From: Pleurostoma richardsiae
Lineage: Eukaryota; Ascomycota; Sordariomycetes; Calosphaeriales; Pleurostomataceae
Direction: 5' to 3'
DNA: 64,000 bases
Assembly: GCA_030052745.1 (NCBI GenBank)
Contig: JANBVO010000011.1
Location: 124,001 to 188,000, forward strand
A program made the translations under genes and the position numbers. Of the stretch, positions 23,527 to 34,635 are shown in pieces. The stretch's first letter is position 1, and every line of letters starts with the position of its first letter. Below the pieces are notes generated by a model. That model was not told the origin of the DNA. It saw only the letters and a program-made list of their open reading frames with translations, and made no database searches.

Positions 23527-24372
23527 GATTTCGGTTGGTTTGCGTGACTTGATCAGGAGTTGCGAGAGAAGGAAATGTCACATCATTCCTTCAAATTGCC
23601 TAGGGATGGGAGCTTCGATGCGTGAAGAGGTGCTAGCAGCACTGGAAAAGGCTGATTGGTTACCTAATTATCGTCTCTACACATACCTATGTAAATTGGT
23701 CCGAGCTACTTTGAAAGCGACCTACCTAGGTAGGTGTAACTTGATTTTTCACATACAGGTATTTATAAATTTTAAAAACAAAGAGATCTACATTTTTATA
23801 AAGTATATATATTGTATTTATTTATTCATATCGTCTTCAACATTGCGGAATCGCGTGTTTCACAGGGAACTAATCCGATCGATCAGAGACAACTGACTGC
23901 CGTTCATACCGAGAGCTTGGTGCGAAGACAACAGCCGTTGGCGGCGTTTTCTCCCCGCATTTATCATCGTAGTCTATTTGACATCACCTCCGCCCACCGA
24001 GGTTGAGCCGAACTGCCTCTGAATCCCCCGCTCCCATCTCGAGGACCCCGTGGGGACATCGGTCTTTTGACCACTCCATGCATTGCCGGCTTGGTCGGGC
24101 AAGTCTAATGGTCATGATGGCACGAAGCATCAGTCCTGCAGATCCCCCGCAATACCGCCGTCCGCCGTGATTCTCACAGCACTTGCCTGTTCAACACGCG
24201 AGCAGCTATATCAGCCTGAAGAAGAGCATGTAACTAACGCACACTCAAGGGCCTTGTAACGAGACTATAAGAACCTACATAGTTCTACTAGCGGCCATGC
24301 CTAGACAACCGGAGAGTTAACGACTGAATCATTACCTGTTTGTCGCTAGTCAGATACATCAAGATCGTCGAG
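23527..24372. promoter_or_regulatory. Divergent promoter region, SEH1 / DUF1593 protein, with AT-rich block
   Basis: This 0.85-kb interval contains the most AT-rich sequence of the window (about 23740-23830), directly after a perfect palindrome CCTACCTAGGTAGG at 23721-23734. A TATA-like ACTATAAG lies at 24264-24271, about 105 bp upstream of the DUF1593 start codon. No gene is visible. Confidence 0.45.
24265..24271 (+). promoter_or_regulatory. Putative TATA box of the DUF1593 gene
   Basis: CTATAAG lies about 105 bp ahead of the ATG at 24373. Its position and sequence suit a core promoter element; this is inference only. Confidence 0.35.
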
Positions 24373-25890
24373 ATGCTCCTCCGCCACCTGTCCGCAGTCA
24401 GCCTGCTGGTCGCGGTGCTTCCTGCCATTCAGGCGTATGCCACCACCACATGGTCGACTAGACTGCGCACAGTTGTTACGACTGACATGGAGCAGGACGA
24501 TTTGACCTCGTTGATCCGGTATCTACTCTATACCAATGACCTCGATACTCAGGGCATCATTTATAGCGCCAGCCGCTACCACTGGGCTGGCGATGGCAAT
24601 GGCACCGAGTTCTTCCTTTCCGGACGCGAGTACACAACGCCCCAGACGTCCTGGCGTTGGACCGGCACGCGGACCATTCAGGACATAGTCCTCAAGGCAT
24701 ACGCAGAAGTCTATCCAAATCTGCTCAAGCATGATCCATCCTACCCCACGTCGGATGACTTGTTATCCAAGGTCAAGATCGGTAACATCGACTTCGAGGG
24801 CGAGTACAGTCATGATACTGACGGCTCCAACTTGATCCGGTCGCTGCTGCTTGATAAGGACCCGCGGCCTCTTTACCTGCAGGCATGGGGCGGCACTAAC
24901 ACCATTGCCCGTGCTCTAAAATCGATCCAGGAGCAGTACTCCGGCTCGCGGCAGTGGCAGCAGACAAAGGACGCCGTCTCCCGCAAAGCCGTCATCCTGG
25001 CCAGCGGTTTCCAGGACGAAACATATGCAGACTACATCTCGATATACTGGCCGCAGATACGCGTCGAAGACCTGGAGGCTGGATACAGCACTTGGGGGTA
25101 CAATTGCAACGACGGCCAGGGCAACGTCCGGGGTCTGCCTGCCAACCACGTCTATTTCACCGGAGACTGGATCAAAGCCAACATCGAGATAGGACCGTAC
25201 GGGAAGCTCTATCGCTCCTGGCTCGACGGCCAGTCCATGCCCGGTGACCCGCTGGACATTTTCGGTGATCCAACGAGGGCGGCATCTGGCTGGTGCGCAC
25301 CGCTCGGCCCGTACGACTTCCTGTCCGAGGGCGACAACGTGGCTTTCAATCCCCTGTTAACCACCGGTATCCAAGACCCCGCCAATCCAAACCTCGGTGG
25401 CTGGGGGGGCCGGTCCACGCAGAACACCACCTCTCCGGATCTGTGGGAGTTGGTAAGCAGTGAGAAGAACCAGACCGGTGTCGAGGTAGAGAGCTACACA
25501 ACGGATCGCTGGGCCGCAGCTGTGCAGAACGACTTTGCAGCTCGCATGCAGTGGACGGTGACGCCGGCCTATCGCAATGGCAACCACGCGCCCTCGGTTA
25601 AGATCCTAGGCAGCAACACAGTGAAGGCGCGCCCTGCGTCGACAGTGACGCTGATCAGCGTCGTTAGCGACCCGGATTGGGACACGGTCACGACCTCCTG
25701 GTGGCAGTATTTCGAGGAAGGAACGTACCAGGGCAGCGTGGCTGTGACCAGGCATGACAACAACTGGGCCACGGTGAAGATTCCCGACGACGCGAAGAGC
25801 GGTGAAACCATCTCGATAATTTTGCAAGGGACGGACGACGGTCAATTCCCACTCACTCGCTATGACCGCGTTTTCATCCAAGTCGTGTAA
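24373..25890 (+). CDS. Secreted DUF1593-family protein (nucleoside-hydrolase-like fold)
   Basis: This is a single-exon gene for 505 residues. The ATG at 24373 opens a clear signal peptide: a short basic stretch (LLRH), then the hydrophobic LSAVSLLVAVLPAIQAYA, with cleavage likely near residue 20. Residues about 30-340 form the DUF1593 N-terminal domain, related to nucleoside hydrolases, with an acidic TTDMEQDDLTSLIRYLLYT segment where hydrolases bind calcium. The last 90 or so residues (from PSVKILGSN) look like the Ig-like C-terminal domain of the same family. Such proteins are often labelled cellulose-binding in databases, but the substrate is unproven. Several N-x-S/T sites fit secretion. 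The upstream in-frame TTG is not a plausible start. Confidence 0.88.
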   Translation: MLLRHLSAVSLLVAVLPAIQAYATTTWSTRLRTVVTTDMEQDDLTSLIRYLLYTNDLDTQGIIYSASRYHWAGDGNGTEFFLSGREYTTPQTSWRWTGTRTIQDIVLKAYAEVYPNLLKHDPSYPTSDDLLSKVKIGNIDFEGEYSHDTDGSNLIRSLLLDKDPRPLYLQAWGGTNTIARALKSIQEQYSGSRQWQQTKDAVSRKAVILASGFQDETYADYISIYWPQIRVEDLEAGYSTWGYNCNDGQGNVRGLPANHVYFTGDWIKANIEIGPYGKLYRSWLDGQSMPGDPLDIFGDPTRAASGWCAPLGPYDFLSEGDNVAFNPLLTTGIQDPANPNLGGWGGRSTQNTTSPDLWELVSSEKNQTGVEVESYTTDRWAAAVQNDFAARMQWTVTPAYRNGNHAPSVKILGSNTVKARPASTVTLISVVSDPDWDTVTTSWWQYFEEGTYQGSVAVTRHDNNWATVKIPDDAKSGETISIILQGTDDGQFPLTRYDRVFIQVV

Positions 25891-26533
25891 TCCAACGGAC
25901 TCGGTCTATCCAAGATGGCGACGGCATCGGCCAATAATCGTCACAGTACTCGTAGGTAGTAATGTACATCTCGAACAAGAATTAAATGAAATGAGAAATG
26001 ACATTTTAACGGACTTGGAGGGAGCTGGAGAGGTGTTGATAACTCTCAGATACACAGCAGACCGTGACAATAACCTCTCTCACTATTTCTAATTCTGTTT
26101 CCGTTATTATTTCTCCCTTTATAAGCCGCCCTGTGTTTAACTTGGTCACACTGAAGACTTGGTGCAGGTTTGGTAGGTACTGTACCTAGGTGAGGTCAGG
26201 TAAGGCATTTCCATCTGTGTCAAAGCAAGGTACAGAGTACAGCATCTCGGTACTTCATCCTTGCTCAAGATTTAAGGTTGGCGCTAAGTTTGAAAGCCTG
26301 TAGGACAGCCAATCGCAGCGAAGCGACCCTGACGGGATCCTGTCAGCCGCGTAGCATTCACTCAGGATACTTGTCTTTTTGGATTTCGCGTTGCGCGCTC
26401 CTTTCAGCCTCGTCCTCAGTCCCGACACAACTTCTCCCGACTGCATCTCCAGAACCCCGCGAGAGTGCAGAATGGAACGCGGCTCACACAAAACACAACC
26501 AAAGACCTGAACTCGTCCGTGGACAGCAGAAAA
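25891..26533. other. Intergenic region upstream of ALG7
   Basis: This 0.64-kb interval holds the 3' untranslated region of the DUF1593 gene and the ALG7 promoter. It contains GGTAGGTAC...GTACCTAGGT near 26172-26191, one of the recurrent intergenic motifs of this window. No gene is visible. Confidence 0.45.
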
Positions 26534-27993
26534 ATGACTAGCGCAAACCTCTCTCAAACAGAGACTCTCAGTCTCCTAGCAGTCACCGGCGCGTGCGTCG
26601 TCATCCTCGCCAACACCTTCCAGGGCGATGGTGCACCGCTCGTGGCCTCGCTGGCCGTTAGCGGGCTGGCCTTTTCCGCATCTTACTGTATGATCCGCTG
26701 GCTGGGCCCCAAGTTTATCCAGGCCAGCATCAAGGGCGTGGATATGGCCAAGCCGTCCAAACGCGAGATCCCGGAGTGCATGGGTGCTATCTGTGCGATC
26801 GTCTACCTTCTCGCTATCATCATCTTCGTCCCCTTCCCTTTCTACAAGGACATTGTGGCAGCTACTAGTGGTGGCGGCAATCGAGATGTCGTGCTTCATG
26901 CTGAGTTTGTCTCGGAGGGTCGTCTGCTCCATCGGTTCCCTCATAGCAAGGTATGTCGGCCCATTGCCTCGAACAACGCAGACTGGGGACTCCGTCACTG
27001 ACTCCCGTACAGTTGGCATCGTTCCTTTCGGCCATCATCTCTCTTCAGTCTATTACTCTTCTCGGCATTGGCGACGACCTCTTCGATATCCGCTGGCGGC
27101 ACAAGTTCTTCATCCCCGCCTTCGCGGCGATCCCGCTGCTCATCGTCTACTTCGTCGACTTTGGAGTCACCTCGGTAGTCGTTCCCATCCCTTTGCAACC
27201 CTACCTGGGCGAGCTTCTCAACATAGGACCACTGTACTACGTGTACATGGCCGCCTTGGCGATCTTTGGACCGAACAGCATCAACATCCTTGCCGGTATC
27301 AACGGCATCGAGGTGGCACAGTCTATCGTCATTGCCGGGCTCCTTGCCATCAACGACGGCCTGTACCTCCTGACGCCGTATCCGCATCCCGCGACCGACT
27401 CCCATCTCTTCTCCCTCTACTTTCTGCTGCCTTTCATCGGCGTGTCCTTCGCGCTCCTGTTCCACAACTGGTACCCGGCCAAGGTCTTCGTCGGCGACAC
27501 CTACTGCTACTTCGCGGGCATGGTCTTCGTGGTTGTCAGCATCCTCGGCCACTTCACCAAGACGCTCATCCTGCTCCTCGTCCCGCAGATCTTCAACTTC
27601 GTCTACTCCGCGCCGCAGCTCTTCGGGCTTGTTCCCTGCCCGCGCCACCGCCTGCCCCACTTCCGCGCCCGCACCGGCCTGCTCGAGCCCAGCGTCACGA
27701 CCTGGACCCTGGACCGGCAGCCCCGCGCCCCGGTCGCGCTGGCGCTGCGCCTGCTCGGCAAGCTCCACCTGCTGCGCGTCACCACCGACAAGGACGGCAA
27801 CTTCGTCGAGACGAGCAACTTCACCATCCTCAACCTGTGGCTGGTCTGGCGCGGCCCGATGCGCGAGGACCGGCTGTGCCTCGAGATCCTCGTCATGCAG
27901 ACCCTCGTCGGCCTGTTCGGCCTCTTCGTCCGGCACAAGCTGGCGCTGCTTGTCTTTAAGGAGGACAACTTGGGGGTGGCGAGCGCTGTGTGA
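26534..27993 (+). CDS. ALG7: UDP-GlcNAc:dolichyl-phosphate GlcNAc-1-phosphate transferase (ALG7)
   Basis: This ER membrane enzyme makes GlcNAc-PP-dolichol, the first committed step of N-glycosylation and the target of tunicamycin. Two exons, 26534-26950 and 27013-27993, give 465 residues; the 62-nt intron (GTATGT...ACAG) falls between FPHSK and LASFLSA. Characteristic motifs are present in order: GIGDDLFDIRWRHK, the membrane segment IPLLIVYFVDFGV, AGINGIEVAQS and NWYPAKVFVGDTYCYFAGM, whose aspartates serve metal and substrate binding. About ten hydrophobic segments are visible. The C-terminal third, from about 27600, is markedly richer in G/C third positions than exon 1. Confidence 0.95.
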
Positions 27994-29175
27994 AACTGGC
28001 GCGAGGGAGGTTTTTCCATATCTGAGCTTCAGACCTGGAGGAGGAAAGTATCTACGTCCTTGCCATGTAGCTTGGCCATATGGATGTCTAGATGTTCTTC
28101 CATCCCAGATCGTGCACATACCAGAGAGATCAGAGTCGTATCTCTCGGTACTGTCTTTTGCTACGCTGTACAAATACTTGGCTGGGTCTGTCAAAAATTG
28201 GGACATATAGACAGGGCAACTGGTTGTACATAGCCCTCCGTCACGAGACGTCTTCGATGAGACATGATGACGATGCTACTGCCTCGAGCTTGGCACATCT
28301 GCAGCATCCATGAGGGGAGGGTACATTTACCCCGACAAGCATGGCCTTGGGCAAAGACCTGTGCCAGAGCAAATCAAGATGCTACACGATGATGTCGTAT
28401 GAGTTTTCACAGCTGCCAAGATAGTGGACACGAAATTGAAGAAGCTCTCGAGCGAAGGGACTCGCTCGCGGAATGGATTAGGACAGCCAGCGGGTGCAGG
28501 TTCTCAAAGTGATAGGGACCGATTCTAGGCCTCTTTCCCTTCCCCATCGTGCTAGGGCGCCTCGCCCCCCCATTGGACGCGCGCGGAGTGGCCAGATCAT
28601 GTCGGCCAGCTCCGCGGGTTGCCGCGCGTGGTCTACTAATACAAATGAAGGGGAGTCGACTGGAGCCATCCTCTTCTCTCATACACCTCCAGTTACCCAT
28701 CCTCCCGACGCAAGACAGCCGCATCGCGCCACGAACCCGGCCTCCGGCTCCCAGATCCCTTCACCCATTATCTCAACCCACAGGCAGCGGCGGCGAGGAG
28801 CCGTGCACAAACCAGAGTACGCATGAGAGTGGTCCCATCATTTCGCCGTTCCCCCCAAACAAAGTGAATTCGAGCGTCTCGCCGTTAGAAACCAAGAAGC
28901 ACCCACGTAAGCCCCATGCGGCAAACCCCGGTTGCCATTTCCCATCCGCAAACGCCGAGATAGCTAGTCCAGCGTCATTGCCCCGTCCCCCATTTTTTGA
29001 GCCGTTGAAGGCCGCAAAACCAACATAAAACCGTGAAAAGAAGAGCTGAACGCAGCCAGACTCCGGGCTGCGACCGTCGAAGGAGAGAATGTATGTGCAG
29101 AATGACGAATATAGTCGACGTATCTGGGATAAACCGTACGTGGAAGTGACGTTCGTTCAACCGTTTTATATAATA
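27994..29175. other. Convergent 3' intergenic region, ALG7 / SET3
   Basis: This 1.2-kb interval lies between converging stop codons. It is long for 3' untranslated regions alone, but the open frames in it overlap on several frames and match nothing I know. I see no RNA gene or repeat. Confidence 0.45.
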
Positions 29176-32031
29176 TTACACGATCCCATTCGCGAGACTG
29201 CTGGAAGTCGCATTTCCCGAGCTCATCGTACTCGACGCCAAAGAATCCGCTCCTTTGTCCGCGGTAGGAGACTCGACGGAACCCGGCGCATCAGTATTCG
29301 TGGTAGATTTCGAATCGTCGGCGCTAGGAATAGAAGGCTTCAGCAAAGTCGTCCCGAGCGGCGGTCTGCTCGCAGCAGCCTTGTTCATCCGACTCTTCGT
29401 ATAATCACTGAGACTCAGTTTCTTCTTCACCGGACTCGGATGCGCAGCGATACCGTTTACACTAGGCGGACCAAACGGACTAGGTAGGTTGCTTGCCGCG
29501 AAAGGTGACTGCACGATCGAGCCCGTCGCAGATACGGGAGTCGTTGCGGCCGACAATGATGTTCCCGAACTTCCGAACGCTCCGAATGTCGGGACCGGAG
29601 GCATTTGCACACGAAGGTCCGGAGACCTGTTCTTGCTGGTTACCATATCCGGTGACTTCACTGCAGATGATGGAGCGGCAGATACATCGGGCATTGGCGT
29701 ATCCTTGGAGTCGGAAAGCGCAGGAGAAGACAACGACACCTGCTTCTCGATGACTGGTGATCCTACTAGAGACGACTGTCTTGTAGTGGGCGAGTCAACG
29801 TCCATAGGACTCGTCGAAACCTCCTGTGCAATTGCGGCAGCACGCTTTCTTCGGTGCCCCTCGTCGAGGCGGAGTCGATGACGGTTGTCAAGAAGACGTT
29901 TTGAAAGCGACACCACCCTACGCCTCGGCTTCGGATCCAGCCCAGGTTCACTGTACCACTCTCCATCCACTGGATCCGTCTGCACGCCAGCATCACAGTA
30001 AGACTGACGGGGGATGACGGAGGTGTGACGAGAAGCCGCTGGCATCGAGGCATGTCGAGATGCAGATGCAGGCTGCTTGAAAATGTCCCCTGTTCTTGGT
30101 GACATGACGCTTGCTGGCGAGCCCGACTTACTTCTGGAGGTGCCTGCATCGACGTAAACGCGCTCCGTAAAGCCGTTCGGAAGCCCTGTCGCATGGCTTG
30201 ATGTGTGACGAACCCTTGGTTTCGAGGTGCTCGATGTGCCGCTGCCGTCAGATATGCGCTTCTTCTTCCGTGGCGGCTGAAGTTGCTGCTGCTGCTCAAT
30301 TTTCCGGAAAGAGTCTTCGATCATGGCCACTTTCCTCTTATCACGGTCCGTCGGTTCGGTAAGTATTCCTAGCGTGTCGAAAGAGCCCTGCCGCGCGGGA
30401 GTCATGTCGCGACTAGGTGGTTTGCTGCGCGAGGACCCAGATACGCTACCATCTTGTTCGAGGACTTCGTCCACACGGCCTTCACTAGCTGCCCTGCTGT
30501 TGGTAGCATGTCCCGTGCTCGTCGGCGAGATGGTGTGTGTCTTCTGCTTCCGCTTCTTCTTTGGCTGATTGGGTCGCGCTTGCACCTTGCCGTGGTAGTT
30601 CCGATGGAACCGAGCGAACGCGCACTCGCTACCGAGATCGCAAGCGCAGCCACCGTATTCGGAAAGGATGAGGTGCACCCAGCTCGCTATGGAATGGTAC
30701 TCGGACTGATCGGCCTCCGGCTCCTCATGCCCATTGACCTCGTCTTCCCCGAGACCAAGAAGACGCAGCATACGAGCCTTGTCCTTCTTAGGAAACCGAA
30801 AATCCCAGGGCAGGGTGATCTGCTCGCCAGCGGCGATAGGACGATCGCTAACAAGCCAGAAGTGGTACTCCGACCCCCCCGAGAGGAATGTGTCTAACAC
30901 AGTGTTCGGTTTGCAGGAGCGTCGAACATAACGAGCCCGCGAACCTTCCTTTCTCGTGTCGATGTAAAGCGGAAGCAAGGGGTGGAAGAAGACGAATGGC
31001 AGTGGTGATGTTAGTTCATCCCACCGATTATCGGGATCGGCGCAGTAGGAATTCTGGAACCCAATCTGACCATTGAGCTCCATTAGAGGAACATCTTTCT
31101 CAATCGCAGAGGGCGTCGTGAGGTACTGCCAGCGCAGAGTAGTATCTGGGGATAGGGATAAGGTCTTCTGCTCGACGTGTAACGGTTGCTTCATGACATC
31201 GACGTTCTGGGGAAAGGGCTGGAAGACGTCCTTGAACTCCTGGCCTGTTTCCTGCCTCATTTTATCGGGCTCTCGCAACCATAGAGACATTGTATTGGAG
31301 ATGGTTAGACTTGCGAAAGAGTTCGTCTGCACAATCTGCAAATCCTGCTCATCGTACAGCGAGAGAAAACCCGCGGAGTACGTATGTATCTCGAAGTCAT
31401 TAGGCAGATCTGGTGGTGTGGTGGCTGGGCTGGGTGGATGACCGTGAGGGTGTCCAGGTATACTGCCATAGGAAGGACTTCGTTTTGCGGCGTGGGAACT
31501 TATTGAATGATTTGTCTTGTGGGAGCTCTTCGTCTTCTTTGACGAGAGCTGATCATGGGGAACTGTATACTTTGCGCCATCGCCTCCGTTGGATACCCCA
31601 TTCAATTGAAGGTCCGTCGGCTTGGGCTTCTTCTTGTGACTTTTTGAGGGCGGCCTCTTCGACCTTTTATCTGGAGCCTGTTGAACAACCGCAGTGCTAA
31701 GTCGCGCTTTCTGACGCTCGATGGCTTGCTGTCTGTCCAGAGGACGGGGCTTGCAGTCGGCGCACGAATGAGAAAAGTCTTCTCGATATGCATCCTCGAC
31801 ATTATTCGGATAGAAGCATTCGATGTGCTGCCAAGTGTCGCATGTCTCGCAGTAGATCGTATTTCCGTCATCGTCAGAGAAGTTACAGATACACTTGATC
31901 GTGTAGGGTTCTTCCTCTACCGTCTCAACCTTGTGTGTAACATCCTGAGCGGGGAGGATAGCGCTCAGAGGAAGGACGGTCTGACTCGGAATCGCGATTT
32001 GCGTCGACAGCGCAGGTAGCTTTTCTGTCAT
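29176..32031 (-). CDS. SET3: PHD finger and SET domain protein Set3 (MLL5-like)
   Basis: Set3 is the defining subunit of a histone deacetylase complex that binds H3K4-methylated chromatin and tunes transcription. One exon encodes 951 residues. A PHD finger lies near residues 45-93 (CICNFSDDDG..CETCDTWQHIECFYP..CADC). The SET domain spans about 270-425 and carries RRSCKPN near residue 372, the form seen in the Set3/MLL5 branch, where the catalytic NH of active methyltransferases is replaced; methyltransferase activity is therefore unlikely. The C-terminal half is low-complexity, rich in Ser, Pro and basic residues (KKKRKQK, RKKKRIS), probably disordered with nuclear-localisation signals. The ATG at 32031 is the first in frame after a GA-rich (pyrimidine-rich on the coding strand) leader. 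Confidence 0.92.
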   Translation of the reverse strand: MTEKLPALSTQIAIPSQTVLPLSAILPAQDVTHKVETVEEEPYTIKCICNFSDDDGNTIYCETCDTWQHIECFYPNNVEDAYREDFSHSCADCKPRPLDRQQAIERQKARLSTAVVQQAPDKRSKRPPSKSHKKKPKPTDLQLNGVSNGGDGAKYTVPHDQLSSKKTKSSHKTNHSISSHAAKRSPSYGSIPGHPHGHPPSPATTPPDLPNDFEIHTYSAGFLSLYDEQDLQIVQTNSFASLTISNTMSLWLREPDKMRQETGQEFKDVFQPFPQNVDVMKQPLHVEQKTLSLSPDTTLRWQYLTTPSAIEKDVPLMELNGQIGFQNSYCADPDNRWDELTSPLPFVFFHPLLPLYIDTRKEGSRARYVRRSCKPNTVLDTFLSGGSEYHFWLVSDRPIAAGEQITLPWDFRFPKKDKARMLRLLGLGEDEVNGHEEPEADQSEYHSIASWVHLILSEYGGCACDLGSECAFARFHRNYHGKVQARPNQPKKKRKQKTHTISPTSTGHATNSRAASEGRVDEVLEQDGSVSGSSRSKPPSRDMTPARQGSFDTLGILTEPTDRDKRKVAMIEDSFRKIEQQQQLQPPRKKKRISDGSGTSSTSKPRVRHTSSHATGLPNGFTERVYVDAGTSRSKSGSPASVMSPRTGDIFKQPASASRHASMPAASRHTSVIPRQSYCDAGVQTDPVDGEWYSEPGLDPKPRRRVVSLSKRLLDNRHRLRLDEGHRRKRAAAIAQEVSTSPMDVDSPTTRQSSLVGSPVIEKQVSLSSPALSDSKDTPMPDVSAAPSSAVKSPDMVTSKNRSPDLRVQMPPVPTFGAFGSSGTSLSAATTPVSATGSIVQSPFAASNLPSPFGPPSVNGIAAHPSPVKKKLSLSDYTKSRMNKAAASRPPLGTTLLKPSIPSADDSKSTTNTDAPGSVESPTADKGADSLASSTMSSGNATSSSLANGIV

Positions 32032-34635
32032 AATCTAACAGGAACCTCGCGACGCGGACGGCTTTCGGAGGTGGTGTATAGGTCGATTACCTCCGCGGTC
32101 TGGAGAGCATGACGAAGCGCGAATCGACGCGACGACGAGGTCGGGGGATGTATCAAATGGGATGGCCGCAGGTAAGGTCGTCATCCGTCGGATACTCGAA
32201 TAGAGAACCGGTGTCCTCGAATCGTCAGGAAGTACAGTCACTCCTAGCTTCAGTTGGCTGAAGGACACGTCGCGGGAGAGGTCGTGTTCGGGTCAGAAAA
32301 CACAGGCAGCAAGTCGTGGAAGGGGCGACGATGCCGAAACTGATGTTTCTGTGTGTCGCAACTCGTCGTTGTGGCTAGAACCTAAGATTCGGCCTCTTTC
32401 TTTCGCAGGATGCGTGGCGATCGGTCAAGGCAGATTCGAGACTCAAGGAGATGACGGATCGAACAAGATGCGCCTCGAGGGACAAAGAGATGTAAGTGAG
32501 TCGGATAGTGCTGGAAACTCGATCTGACGGAGGGACACGGTGGTTTCGAGGTATCGCAGAACCCTGGAGGGGATTCGATCGTCGTGGACAGCGAAGCCGA
32601 GTGAGTGGAGGGAAGGGGAGTAGTGAATTGAAGGGGAGAAGATTTGAGAGGGGAGACCGAGAAACACGAGAAGAGAAAGACTGTGCGAAACTGCCGCTAC
32701 AGTGGGAGAGGCCCCCGGCTTTGAGAGAAGTACCGACACTGGCCAATCATGTCCGTCACTCCCACTGGGGAGAGACATTGCTGCCTGAGGCACCAAGGCC
32801 TTCTGCATTGATGGCGTTTGCGCCCGCCGTAACGATAACCGGAAACGACTGTGCAATCAGAAATGCTGGGTGGAGTGCGGAGCGTGCACCACCACCCACA
32901 CACAGCCTCCGGTGCTGAGAAAGCAGCCGAGGAGGCGGGAAGATGGAGAGGCGTATAGGCGGCAAAGTGCAAGATTTTCACCTTGTCACCCGTCCCTCGC
33001 GCGACTGGAACCAGAGAGGGGACATAGCAGGAGAGAAAGGAGAAGACGCTATACAGACCAGACTGTTTACCCAAGGCCGGAGGGCACTCGGTGGCAGCGA
33101 GCGCCGGCGGCAGCATCGATCCACGGTGCTAGGCAAGAATGCTGTAGCTGAGAGTTCAAGGCGCAAAGAGAGAAGGGAGCACGACAGGGGAGACGCAGAA
33201 GCTTACAGAGAGCAGGAAACTGTAATGAAGCTGGGTGAGAAAGCTGCAACCATGAGATGTCTGGGCTTTTGTTAGGCAGAAGCGGCCCAGTTTTCTCTGC
33301 CTTGCACAGCGCCATCTAATTTGCCATAGGCCTCCCCTCCCTGCCGATGGCGGCATGAGTGCCCTGGGTTCTTGTGCAGTAGCACCACCGTTACAGACGC
33401 TACCGGTTACGCGTACATCAATCCGGAGGGGAAACGGTGCAGGGCGTCAGACGGGAACTTTCAGCTCGATGGGAGGACTCGAGGCATAGCCGCAAATGCC
33501 TTTCGTGCCTGTATGGTAGGTGCGAGATTCAGAGCTGTGCCTTCGACTTGGAACTTCGGAGATTGGAAGCCGCACTCTCGTCATGGCTCGTCAGTGTCCG
33601 TGGAATCTGTTTTGCCGCTCATAAGTCGAGAACCAACTCGGGCCCGTCAGAGGTATATGTACTTGCGGTTGTGAGCTAAATTGGTAGAGGAAGTCGTACA
33701 GTAACGACTCTCGGTGAGCCATGCAGGGATCTCCTCAGCTTGAGACCTGGTCGGATCTGTCAAGGCTCGGCCGCCCCGACTAACCGTTAACCACTTGGAC
33801 CTGACTCGGTCACCAGCAATGACTTCTGCCGTGGCAGCTGCGTAGCAAGCGTCACTTCCAGGACTTGCACATACTGAGTAGGCAGGTAGGCAAGTAGGCA
33901 CCTACGTATGCTTTTAGGGGTCCAAGGCCAACTCTTCGATGGAAAATGCGAAGCGGGTTGATTTCGATCGTGCGTCAGGTTGGTGGTTTGGCAGTCGGGA
34001 ACGCTATCTTGGCGCTGCGCGAGAACCTGAGAGAAGAATACTTTGAAAATGACTAGATCAAACACAGCCACGCATGCAACACGCTGGATCGACACCTGTG
34101 GATGATAAGCGGTAGTTAGAGAGTGAGTGCCTCGGAAGGGAAATGTTGTCGCAGAAAAGCTTCACTTGACTTGCCTTGCAAATATTATTCCATTGTGTTT
34201 TTGTCCCAAGAACCAAGGTACCTACCTATCAACATAAGCCTACGAGGAAAACAAAAAGCACACGCACGGTTCATCGAAACCTCATATTTGGGGACGTAGT
34301 GCAGGCCCGCAGTGTGCAACTTGAAGCTGACTGCTGCACGATTTGCTCGCGAGAGGTCATCTGCAGTGCGGAGATCTCTTGTCGAATCAGCGGCGTCATA
34401 TGACATCAAGGCGGCGCGCACGGGCCAATCTCCGCTCGCCATCGCCTGCTTGATCTCCAACCTGCCACCCGCCTATCTCCAGCCTCCATATTGAGCGAGC
34501 TCGCCATCGCCGCCAGACAACTGCGTTTTCGCTTGCTGTCCTTCTCAGCTCCTGGGCAATAAACACCAAGAGTAGCGGGAAGAGATAAACACATCACAAA
34601 ACCATCATAACAACTCAAGGGACCTCATCGTCGCG
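32032..34635. promoter_or_regulatory. Divergent promoter region, SET3 / NPC2-like gene
   Basis: This is 2.6 kb between opposite start codons. The half next to SET3 (about 32270-33250) is purine-rich on the plus strand, thus pyrimidine-rich in the SET3 direction, as expected for a long leader. Near 33880-33906 several GTAGGCA/GGTAGG steps occur, and GGTACCTACCTA lies at 34218-34229. No coding frame is convincing. Confidence 0.45.

Noticed and set aside
26784-27959. 391-codon frame overlapping ALG7 on the same strand
   Set aside because: It is a shifted-frame reading of the ALG7 exons and becomes Arg/Pro/Ala-rich exactly where ALG7 is GC-rich.
26995-28206. 403-codon open frame antisense to ALG7
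   Set aside because: Same explanation: a shadow of GC-rich codons in a conserved gene, with no recognisable domain.
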